Positions 17,599 through 23,766 of a DNA stretch of 48,479 nt are shown here, one piece after another. The stretch covers positions 1 through 48,479 of the forward strand of contig JADFOP010000012.1 in the NCBI GenBank assembly GCA_022562795.1. Direction: 5' to 3'. The DNA is from Nitrospinota bacterium (lineage in GTDB: Bacteria; JADFOP01). The notes beneath the pieces were generated by a model. It was not told the origin of the DNA. It did not search any database and saw only the letters and a program-made list of their open reading frames with translations. The position numbers were made by a program, and so were the translations under genes. Position 1 is the stretch's first letter; each line of letters begins with the position of its first letter.

Positions 17599-18673
17599 GG
17601 CAAACGTCAGGACGATCCTGGACAATGCCCTTGAGGGCCAACGGCTTACGAGCGACGATGCTCTGCGTCTTCTTGAGTCGGAGGAGTTGTTGGCGATAGG
17701 CCGCGCGGCCCAGGAGGTCGCCCTCCGCCGCCACCCCGAAGGCGCCGTCACCTACATAGTGGACCGTAACATCAACTACTCAAACGTCTGCAGCGCCGTT
17801 TGCACCTTCTGCGCCTTTTACCGCACACGCGGCCACGATGAAGCCTACGAACTGACCCGCCAGGAAATCTACGAAAAGATGGATGAGCTGGCGAGCCTCG
17901 GCGGCCGCCAGGTGCTCATGCAGGGTGGGCTTCACCCCGACCTGTCTCTTTCCTTCTACGAGGAGCTGCTGGCCGACCTCAAGGCCCGCTACCCCGAGGT
18001 CAACCTCCACACATTCAGCCCGCCGGAGATCATCAACTTCGTCGACCTCGAGGGCATCTCTCTGCGGGAGGTCATACGCCGCCTTAAGGCCGCGGGTCTG
18101 GGCTCCATTCCCGGCGGCGGGGCGGAGATTCTCGTTGAGGAGGTCCGCGACCGGATAAGCCGGGGCAAGGGCTCTGCGGCCCAGTGGCTAGAGGTCATGG
18201 AGACGGCCCACGAAGAGGGGCTTCGGACCACGGCCACCATGATGTTCGGCCACGTCGAGACGCTGGCCGACCGGGTTGAGCACCTCGAGGCCCTCCGTGA
18301 GCTGCAGGACCGAACCGGAGGCTTCACCGCATTCATCTGCTGGACCTTCCAGCCCGACAACACCCCCTTGGGAAAGAAACTCAACTACCGGCGGACCACC
18401 AGCCACGAGTACCTGAAGACCCAGGCGGTCGGGAGGCTCTTCCTCGATAACATCGAAAACGTCCAGACCTCCTGGGTCACCCAGGGCGAGAAAATCGGCC
18501 AGCTGTCTCTGCTCTTCGGGGCCAACGACTTCGGCGGCACCATGATGGAGGAAAACGTCGTCAGCGCCGCCGGAACCTACCATTACGTAAGCGAGGAGCG
18601 GATTCGGGAGCTGATTTCCGAGCTGGGCTTCACCCCCAAGCGGCGCACCACCTTCTACGAGCTTCTGGAGTGA
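17591..18673 (+). CDS. mqnC: Cyclic dehypoxanthinylfutalosine synthase MqnC
   Basis: Radical SAM cyclase that closes the spiro ring of dehypoxanthine futalosine. 360 residues. Cluster cysteines C67, C71 and C74 (NVCSAVCTFCAFYR). VLMQGGLHPDLSLSFYEEL, GLGSIPGGGAEILV, TTATMMFGHVETLADRV, CWTFQPDNTPLG and GGTMMEENVVSAAG are family hallmarks. The start overlaps mqnA. MqnB and MqnD, needed just before and after this step, are not in the window. Confidence 0.96.
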   Translation: MSEANVRTILDNALEGQRLTSDDALRLLESEELLAIGRAAQEVALRRHPEGAVTYIVDRNINYSNVCSAVCTFCAFYRTRGHDEAYELTRQEIYEKMDELASLGGRQVLMQGGLHPDLSLSFYEELLADLKARYPEVNLHTFSPPEIINFVDLEGISLREVIRRLKAAGLGSIPGGGAEILVEEVRDRISRGKGSAAQWLEVMETAHEEGLRTTATMMFGHVETLADRVEHLEALRELQDRTGGFTAFICWTFQPDNTPLGKKLNYRRTTSHEYLKTQAVGRLFLDNIENVQTSWVTQGEKIGQLSLLFGANDFGGTMMEENVVSAAGTYHYVSEERIRELISELGFTPKRRTTFYELLE

Positions 18674-18684
18674 GGGAGGCCCTG

Positions 18685-19302
18685 ATGGGTCTGCGCTCCC
18701 TCGCTCCCCTGGCGGCAGCTGTCCTCCTGGCGGTCGCCCCCGTTCTTCCGGCCTCAGCCGCCAAGGGGGGTGTTGCCGAGCTCACCGTCGTCGATATAAC
18801 CCAAAGCCCGACGCTCACCAGTTCCCATTGCGCGGTATTCGGGATTAGGTTGAGGATGAAGAGGGAGGCCGTCCTCAAGCGCCTCGGCGAGAAGGATCTG
18901 CTGTGGGGCTATTACAACGGCTATCTGCTGACCGAGAAGAAATTTTCCGACATAATCTACGTCTACGACCGCTTGAGCTCCGAGGCCGTGGGGGGAGCCC
19001 TCCTTCGGCTGAAGTTCAATAACGACGGGCGGCTGGCCTCCATCATCCTCTATCCGGCCATGGGCAAGTACCTGGTCGGTGAGAGCAAGCTCCTGGTTGA
19101 CCAGGAGGTGCTGGAGCCGTCGGTCCGCCGCCGACTCCTCGGCCGGGCCGATAAGGTTGAGTCCCAGGACCTACCCATCATCGATCTCAAGCTCGACATC
19201 TACAACTACTGGGCCCGCGGGTTTCAGATTCGCCACAAGCACTCCTACTCCAAACGGACCGACGAGGTCTACTTCAGCCTCATCCCCCCTAAGAATCCAT
19301 AG
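18685..19302 (+). CDS. Secreted protein of unknown function
   Basis: 205 residues with a clear signal peptide (LAPLAAAVLLAVAPVLPASA); no lipobox cysteine, so periplasmic or surface-exposed. The mature part contains HCAVFGIRLRMKREAVLKRLG, which recalls the start of SmpA/OmlA-like domains, then GALLRLKFNNDGRLASIILY and a C-terminal IRHKHSYSKRTDEVYFSL. I do not recognise the family. GGGAGG lies 5 bases before the ATG at 18685 and only 11 bases separate it from mqnC, so it is probably the last gene of the menaquinone transcript. A role in quinone biology is not implied. Confidence 0.7.
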   Translation: MGLRSLAPLAAAVLLAVAPVLPASAAKGGVAELTVVDITQSPTLTSSHCAVFGIRLRMKREAVLKRLGEKDLLWGYYNGYLLTEKKFSDIIYVYDRLSSEAVGGALLRLKFNNDGRLASIILYPAMGKYLVGESKLLVDQEVLEPSVRRRLLGRADKVESQDLPIIDLKLDIYNYWARGFQIRHKHSYSKRTDEVYFSLIPPKNP

Positions 19303-19382
19303 GTTGGACCTCCTCCACACTGGTGGGGTCTCTCCAATGGGGTCAAGGCTTATAATTGCAACCCCCTAAACTTGATTTTCCC

Positions 19383-19411
19383 TTGATGGGTGAAGGGTTC
19401 TAAAGTATATT
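19383..19411 (+). promoter_or_regulatory. Sigma-70 promoter of the glycine-zipper gene
   Basis: TTGATG (19383-19388) and TATATT (19406-19411) with a 17-base spacer lie in an AT-rich stretch unusual for this window. The start codon is about 50 bases downstream, with AGGAGG in between. Confidence 0.7.
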
Positions 19412-19462
19412 AAAATTAAGCGTAGGTTAGTGCCAAGTTAAAAATAATAGGAGGTAACCATC

Positions 19463-19921
19463 GTGCGATACGGAATTATCATCGTAGCCGTCTTAGCTCT
19501 GCTGGCTGCGCCCCTCCCGACGGTGGCCCCACAGGCTTCCGCCGGGGAGGAGACAGTTAAGGGGGCTCTCGGTGGCGCCGCCCTCGGCGGCCTCGTGGGA
19601 GCGGGAGTAGGCGCCCTTACGAAGCACAAGGGCAAGCGACGCCCCCTCGAGGGACTCGCCATCGGCGCCGGGGCGGGAGCCCTGTTGGGCGGTACCTTAG
19701 GAGCCCAGAAAGACGCCGCCGCCCGGCAGCAGGCCGAGCAACCTGTCTACCAGCAGCAAGGTTACGCGGGCCAGCCTGGCTACGGCGGTCAGCAGGGATA
19801 CGGGCAACCCATTCCTCAGGGAGGCCCGACGCCGGAAGCGCTTGAGATGGAGCGCCTCCGCCAGAGGAACCTGGAGCTTGAGCTAGAGATCGAGCGGCTT
19901 AGGAGCCAGCAGCAGCGTTAA
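19463..19921 (+). CDS. Exported glycine-zipper protein with Q/G-rich linker and coiled coil
   Basis: 152 residues. The signal peptide (IIIVAVLALLAAPLPTVAPQASA) is followed by a two-part glycine zipper (ALGGAALGGLVGAGVGAL, then IGAGAGALLGGTLGA) separated by a basic loop (KHKGKRR), then a Q/G/Y-rich linker (QQQGYAGQPGYGGQQGYG) and a short C-terminal coiled coil (LELELEIERLRSQQQ). This resembles YMGG/glycine-zipper outer-membrane-associated proteins with a stress or envelope role. The start is GTG with AGGAGG upstream. It has its own promoter and terminator and so is probably monocistronic and well expressed. Confidence 0.8.
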   Translation: MRYGIIIVAVLALLAAPLPTVAPQASAGEETVKGALGGAALGGLVGAGVGALTKHKGKRRPLEGLAIGAGAGALLGGTLGAQKDAAARQQAEQPVYQQQGYAGQPGYGGQQGYGQPIPQGGPTPEALEMERLRQRNLELELEIERLRSQQQR

Positions 19922-19952
19922 CAACGGCGATCCAGTAACCATCCATAGCAAG

Positions 19953-19981
19953 AGCCCAGGCCCGACGGGCGGGTCTGGGCT
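19953..19981 (+). terminator. Hairpin terminator after the glycine-zipper gene
   Basis: A 12-bp stem (AGCCCAGGCCCG with CGGGTCTGGGCT, one G-T pair) has a 5-base loop and is followed by TTCGTCCGTC. The T-run is weak, but the stem is strong and well placed 30 bases after the stop. Confidence 0.65.
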
Positions 19982-20005
19982 TTCGTCCGTCTGAGGCGCG
20001 GTATT

Positions 20006-20035
20006 CGGAAAATGGCGGAAAATGGCGGAAAATCC
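20006..20035 (+). repeat. 10-nt tandem repeat (CGGAAAATGG, 3 copies) at a start codon
   Basis: Three units, the last ending in TCC. Each of the first two contains an ATG (20012 and 20022); only the one at 20012 is in frame with the following amidohydrolase. It is related to the array at 9646-9678. Confidence 0.85.
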
Positions 20036-21322
20036 GGGACAAATCCCATTTCTGAGGCGCCCCTCAGCCGGACGCTCTTCGCCGCCGACTGGGTGGTGCC
20101 CGTCGCCTCGCCCCCCATCCCGGAGGGCGGGGTGCTGGTGGAGGGGCCCCGGATCGTCGAGGTGGGCCGGGCCCAGGCCCTAAGAAGGGCCGGCGTAGAC
20201 GAGGTCCGCGACTTGTCAGGCCACCTCCTGCTGCCGGGCCTGGTGAACGCCCACACCCACCTGGAGCTCTCCTTCCTCAAAGGCCGCATAAGCCCCTCCC
20301 TCCCGTTCGACGGCTGGATCGAGGCCCTGGTCGGGGAGCTCCGAGAAGCCGACGAGGCGACATTAGCCGACGCCGCCCGGTCGGGTCTCGCCGAGCTTAC
20401 CGCCAACGGGACGACCGCCGTAGGCGACATCTCCCGAAGCGGCATCTCCCACCCAATCATTGCCGACTCAGGCCTCAAGGGGGTGGTCTTCGTCGAGGTT
20501 TTGGGATTCCACCCCGACCACGAGCAAAGGGCGCTGGATGCGGCCGTCGGAACTCTGGAGCGGCTGGCCGCCCGGCCCGAGTCCCCCCTCCACGTGGGGA
20601 TAACCCCCCACGCCCCATACTCCACCTCGCCGGCGCTCTACCGAGGGGCGGCTGGGCTCGCCCGCACCCGGGGCCTGCCACTGGCAGTCCACCTGGCAGA
20701 GACCCCGGAGGAGGAGCTCTTCGTCCGGGAGGGCCGGGGGCCCCTTAGAGACCTGCTCGCGCGGTTCGGCCTCTGGTACGGGGATTTTCCCATCCCCGGC
20801 TGCTCGCCCGTGGAATACCTCGAGAGCCTGGGGGTCCTGGCTGGAGCTCTGGCCGTCCACTGCAACACCGTTACAGACGATGAGGACATCGGGCGCCTCG
20901 CGGCCGCCGGGGCCCCGGTGGTGCTGTGCCCGGCAAGCAACGCGTGGTTCGGCCGGCCCTCCCGCCATCCCCTCCCGTTGATGCTGGAGGCCGGGCTGCT
21001 CTGCGCTCTGGGGACCGACAGCCTCGCAAGCAACGACCGCCTCGACCTGTTGAGCGAAATGACCCTCTGCGCCGCCTCCCACCCAGAGCTCGCCCCAGAA
21101 ACGGTGCTCCACATGGCGACCGACTGGGCCGCCGAGGCCCTGGGGTTGAGCGGGCGCTGCGGAAGCCTCGAGGCCGGAAAGGCCGCCGATCTTGTGGCGC
21201 TCCGGCTGCCGGCTGGCGATATCAAAGAGCCGGTCTCGTGGGTGGTGGGCGAGGCGACGGGTGAGGATGTAGCTCTCGTTACGATAGACGGTGCGGTGGC
21301 CCATCGCGCCGGCGAAGGGTAA
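20012..21322 (+). CDS. Amidohydrolase-family deaminase, possibly aminofutalosine deaminase MqnX
   Basis: 436 residues of the metal-dependent cytosine/adenosine deaminase-like branch. Metal and active-site motifs are NAHTHLELSFL (H-x-H), PHAPYS, AVHLAET, VHCNTVTDDE and GTDSLASN. The C-terminal LSGRCGSLEAGKAADLVALR closes the composite beta domain. In futalosine organisms without a direct hydrolase, an enzyme of this type (MqnX) deaminates aminofutalosine to futalosine; the closeness to mqnE, mqnA and mqnC makes that the best guess. The alternative is S-adenosylhomocysteine/methylthioadenosine deaminase. The only in-frame start before the beta domain is the ATG at 20012, inside a tandem repeat and without a ribosome site. 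Confidence 0.72.
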   Translation: MAENGGKSGTNPISEAPLSRTLFAADWVVPVASPPIPEGGVLVEGPRIVEVGRAQALRRAGVDEVRDLSGHLLLPGLVNAHTHLELSFLKGRISPSLPFDGWIEALVGELREADEATLADAARSGLAELTANGTTAVGDISRSGISHPIIADSGLKGVVFVEVLGFHPDHEQRALDAAVGTLERLAARPESPLHVGITPHAPYSTSPALYRGAAGLARTRGLPLAVHLAETPEEELFVREGRGPLRDLLARFGLWYGDFPIPGCSPVEYLESLGVLAGALAVHCNTVTDDEDIGRLAAAGAPVVLCPASNAWFGRPSRHPLPLMLEAGLLCALGTDSLASNDRLDLLSEMTLCAASHPELAPETVLHMATDWAAEALGLSGRCGSLEAGKAADLVALRLPAGDIKEPVSWVVGEATGEDVALVTIDGAVAHRAGEG

Positions 21323-21373
21323 AGGGGGCCTGTCGTCACGCACTTCCCGTACTTCCTAATAAATGAACGGGTA

Positions 21374-21397
21374 GTCGGGGTCGCCCCTGACCCCGAC
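21374..21397. repeat. Hairpin repeat GTCGGGGTC / GACCCCGAC, copy 1
   Basis: Perfect 9-base inverted arms around a 6-base loop, within a longer conserved unit that starts GGGTAGTC and ends GACACC. Further copies at 21828-21851 and 23437-23460. Confidence 0.85.
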
Positions 21398-21598
21398 ACC
21401 ACCAAACCCCGGGTAGTCGGGCCGACCAAAGGTCTCTTGCGACCCAGCCCCCTTGGGGGCTTGCCCCGCTGCCTGCAGCACCTCGACACCAACAAACCCT
21501 GTAGGGACAGGGTTTACCCTGTCCGCAAAGAAAACCCGGACAGCCTAAATCCGCCTCAGGCGGACTACATTTTTAAATATCAAAAAACAGGCGGGCAT

Positions 21599-21638
21599 GT
21601 CGTCACGCACTTCCCGTACTTCCCGTACTTCCCGAATT
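21599..21638. repeat. Duplicated block with 9-nt units (CTTCCCGTA)
   Basis: TGTCGTCACGCACTTCCCGT recurs here and at 21331-21356. At 21331 the 9-base unit CTTCCCGTA is present about 1.5 times; here it is expanded to about three. It suggests slippage after duplication. Confidence 0.75.
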
Positions 21639-21659
21639 GAGAGCGATTTTTTTGCTTGA

Positions 21660-21754
21660 TGTAGGGACAGGGCCGACCAAAGGTCGCTTGCGACTCCCTG
21701 TCCGTGGGCTAGGAGGACGAGTCTGCGGACACCCACAAGGGGCGTCCCTGCACA
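21660..21754. mobile_element. MITE-like element, copy A
   Basis: 95 bases, beginning TGTAGGGACAGGG and ending GGCGTCCCTGCACA, imperfect terminal inverted repeats. The body shares GGCCGACCAAAGGTCGCTTG with copy C and ACACCCACAAGGGGCGTCCC with copy B. It has no coding capacity. Confidence 0.65.
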
Positions 21755-21827
21755 GGATTAGGCCAATGTATTGTCCGTTCTCTTGTTATGTAGGGACAGG
21801 GTTCATCCCTGTCCGGATCCCCGGGTA

Positions 21828-21851
21828 GTCGGGGTCGCCCCGGACCCCGAC
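21828..21851. repeat. Hairpin repeat GTCGGGGTC / GACCCCGAC, copy 2
   Basis: The same 9-base arms as copy 1, the loop differing at one base. It lies directly between a solo TGTAGGGACAGGG end and MITE copy B. Confidence 0.85.
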
Positions 21852-21859
21852 ACAACCAG

Positions 21860-21946
21860 TGTAGGGACAGGGCTCGTCCCTGTCCGTGGGTATGAAGGGC
21901 AGATCGCTACCCTAAAGGCCGGACACCCACAAGGGGCGTCCCTACA
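21860..21946. mobile_element. MITE-like element, copy B
   Basis: 87 bases, beginning TGTAGGGACAGGG and ending GGGGCGTCCCTACA, so the outermost 8 bases are perfect inverted repeats (TGTAGGGA and the like). Its middle shares GAAGGGCAGATCGCT with copy C. Confidence 0.7.
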
Positions 21947-22135
21947 CAACAAGAACCCGGTGATTTTGTGGGGAATCATGAGTAAGGACAGCCCGCCTCA
22001 GGCGGAGCGCAGGCCCCTTAAACAATCGACCGGGTTGGGATTAAAGCATCAACCTCGTCTATCAGGAGCCCCATCCATTCCCCCGGCCCTCGCGGTGTGG
22101 TATATTTATGCTTTGGCGCGGACTGACGAGGGACC

Positions 22136-22360
22136 ATGATCGTGAAGCGGTTTACGGCGGTCATCACGAAGGAAGATGGCTGGTACGTCGCCCGGTGTGT
22201 GGAACTGGGCACCGTGAGCCAGGGAAAGACCATCGAGGATGCTCAGGCCAACCTCAAGGAAGCCGTCGAGCTCTACCTAGAAAGTTTCGGGACCGAAGAC
22301 CTGCCAGAGACGACGGGCGAGGTGTTGTTCTACCCCCTTGAGGTTCCTGTGAGTGACTAA
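22136..22360 (+). CDS. hicB: HicB-family antitoxin, module 1
   Basis: 74 residues of the short HicB type: FTAVITKEDGWYVARCVELG, then GKTIEDAQANLKEAVELYLE and ESFGTEDLPE. HicB proteins neutralise HicA mRNA interferases by occupying the active site. There is no added DNA-binding domain. The ATG follows a GAGGG site. It overlaps the downstream hicA frame by 8 bases (GTGACTAA), the usual coupled layout. The antitoxin reads intact although its toxin is frameshifted. Confidence 0.85.
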   Translation: MIVKRFTAVITKEDGWYVARCVELGTVSQGKTIEDAQANLKEAVELYLESFGTEDLPETTGEVLFYPLEVPVSD

Positions 22361-22578
22361 ACTCCCCGTCCTTTCTGGCAATGCGCTCATTGCCGCCCTC
22401 CAAAAAGCGGGATTCCAAGTCGTCCGGCAGAAGGGCAGCCACGTCAGTCTCCAGAAGAGGGACTATAAGACGGTAGTACCCCTCCATGACGAGTTGGCCA
22501 GAGGAACGCTGCCTCGCCATCCTGAAGCAGTGTGGGCTCTCCCGGGACGAGCTCCTCGCGCTGCTGAGGAAGGGGTAG
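22353..22578 (+). pseudogene. hicA: hicA toxin, module 1, frameshifted
   Basis: The first 52 codons give a clear HicA: KLPVLSGNALIAALQKAGFQ, then VVRQKGSHVSLQ with the catalytic histidine, and VVPLHDELARGTL. After ARGTL the frame turns into nonsense, whereas the +1 frame continues with LAILKQCGLSRDELLALLRKG and a stop at 22576-22578, exactly the missing HicA C-terminus. One extra base in GCTGCCTCGCC near 22511 explains it. Either a natural inactivation or an assembly error. If read through, the unshifted frame would add a foreign tail to 22655. Confidence 0.85.
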
Positions 22579-22651
22579 AACGGCCAGCGGCTAAGCCTCA
22601 GGCGGACCTCAGGCGGAACCCCAACACGACTTGGCGAGGCCAAGGGATGAC

Positions 22652-22891
22652 TTAGGTCTCTTGATAGGCCCTTAAAAAATCTTCTCTCGGAATTCCCGCC
22701 TGGGTGCAGATGGTCCTCAAGGTCGAAGTCTTGATCCTTGGATGATTCGGCATGGTTAGGGGGGTCGATGTTCCATCAGGGTTCTGGCGGACCATGGAGA
22801 TGTGTTCCCGCTTTCGAACGATCTAGAACCCCAGTCTCTCGAATGCTTTGACCACTCGCCGGTTGGGGGCGTCGGCGGGGAACTTGGTCAT
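22652..22891 (-). pseudogene. hicA: hicA toxin, module 2, interrupted by an amber codon
   Basis: From the ATG at 22891 (overlapping the hicB stop as TGATG) the frame reads MTKFPADAPNRRVVKAFERL, then GF, then TAG at 22825-22823, and resumes IVRKREHISMVRQNPDG, TPLTMPNHPRIKTSTLRTIC and PREDFLRAYQET before a TAA. Everything after the stop matches HicA, including the histidine block (REHISM) and the HPRIK-x-S-TL segment. A single nonsense codon at position 23 is the only lesion. The frame is otherwise open for 79 codons. Confidence 0.8.
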
Positions 22892-23115
22892 CAATCCTCA
22901 ACGCCTGCTTCGGCGACGAAGGCGTCCAGCACGTGCGGGGCCTCTTCCAGCACCTCTTTTCCAAATGACTCTACGTGAAAGTTGATGGCCGATTTCACAT
23001 CGGCCAGGGCGTCTTCGTAGCTATCGCCCTGTCCGACGATTACCCCCTTGAGCCCCAGGGGGTAGGCCACATACCCGTCCGGATGTTTCTCAACGATGAT
23101 TTTCACCTGCCGCAT
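22891..23115 (-). CDS. hicB: HicB-family antitoxin, module 2
   Basis: 74 residues: VKIIVEKHPDGYVAYPLGLK, GVIVGQGDSYEDALADVKSA, INFHVESFGKEVLEE. It has the same short HicB fold as module 1 but is only distantly similar, so the two modules are not recent duplicates. The ATG overlaps no upstream gene; a weak promoter (TATAGT near 23173) lies about 60 bases upstream. Its toxin partner carries an amber codon. Confidence 0.8.
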   Translation of the reverse strand: MRQVKIIVEKHPDGYVAYPLGLKGVIVGQGDSYEDALADVKSAINFHVESFGKEVLEEAPHVLDAFVAEAGVED

Positions 23116-23242
23116 TGAAAAGCGCTCCTCTCCTCACCGTCCGTGCCTCGGCGGCATAGACAGGCCTTTACTATAGCAGCATTGAACGGCCAACAAAAGC
23201 TCCCCTTTTTAAGGAGGGCCGTTCCTCATAGCCTGGAAGATA

Positions 23243-23346
23243 TGTAGGGAAAGGGCCGACCAAAGGTCGCTTGCGACTCCCTGTCCGTGGGCATGAAGGG
23301 CAGATCGCTGCCCGAAAGGCCGGACAGCCTAAAGGCTGTCCCTACA
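23243..23346. mobile_element. MITE-like element, copy C
   Basis: 104 bases, beginning TGTAGGGAAAGGG and ending AAAGGCTGTCCCTACA. The outer TGTAGGGA and TCCCTACA are perfect inverted repeats. The body shares its left half with copy A and its middle (GAAGGGCAGATCGCT) with copy B. Confidence 0.7.
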
Positions 23347-23436
23347 TGATCTTGTGGCTGTGTAGGGACAGGGTTTATCCCTGTCCGTGGGTTTGAAGGG
23401 CGGGACGTGTGTACGGAGAGGGTTTATATATGGGTA

Positions 23437-23460
23437 GTCGGGGTCGCCCCTGACCCCGAC
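23437..23460. repeat. Hairpin repeat GTCGGGGTC / GACCCCGAC, copy 3
   Basis: Identical in arms and loop to copy 1 at 21374-21397, about 2 kb away on the other side of the hic modules. Confidence 0.85.
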
Positions 23461-23505
23461 ACCTTTTTAGGCGGACAACCGTCAATGCTTAGCACCAACA
23501 AAAAA

Positions 23506-23582
23506 ATGCCCGCCGCGCTGAGTGGCCTGAGGAGGAAGAAGGGATTTTTCACCCATCAACAAGACCACCAGGTGGCGGGCAT
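23506..23582. other. Inverted repeat that could fold as a long stem
   Basis: ATGCCCGCC (23506-23514) and GGCGGGCAT (23574-23582) are perfect complements 59 bases apart, with GTGG/CCAC pairing possible inside. It could be a structured RNA or another mobile-element end. No family recognised. Confidence 0.35.
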
Positions 23583-23766
23583 AATATCATTACTTTACTT
23601 AATTAGACCCCGGTCCCCGGTATTTTGTTCTCCTAAACGGCGCTTCTCGCAAATGGCTGAAATATCAGCCTAAATCCCCCTTATCGATATTATTTCCAAA
23701 AACTCATCAGGTCTTTGCGCCGCTCCAATGAACTCTCCATATCGGCGCTCTCATCTCTTATTTCCT

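Larger units (their letters stand above)
21323..22135. other. Gene-free repeat region left of the first hic module
   Basis: 813 bases with no supportable gene. It holds two MITE-like elements (21660-21754, 21860-21946), solo ends of the same family (TGTAGGGACAGGG at 21500 and 21789, each followed by a CCCTGTCC arm), two copies of a GTCGGGGTC hairpin, two copies of a TGTCGTCACGCACTTCC block and near-palindromes of TCCGCCTCAGGCGGA type (near 21550 and 21992). Confidence 0.75.
23116..23766. other. Gene-free repeat region right of the hic modules
   Basis: 651 bases with no supportable gene. It contains MITE copy C (23243-23346), a solo TGTAGGGACAGGG hairpin end at 23361, a GTCGGGGTC hairpin (23437-23460), a long-range inverted repeat (23506-23582) and an AT-rich stretch (about 23580-23710) before the convergent pfk gene. 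Confidence 0.7.

Noticed and set aside
21323-23465. CRISPR array
   Set aside because: The repeats vary in length and order, have no regular spacers and no cas genes nearby; they fit MITE or REP-type elements.
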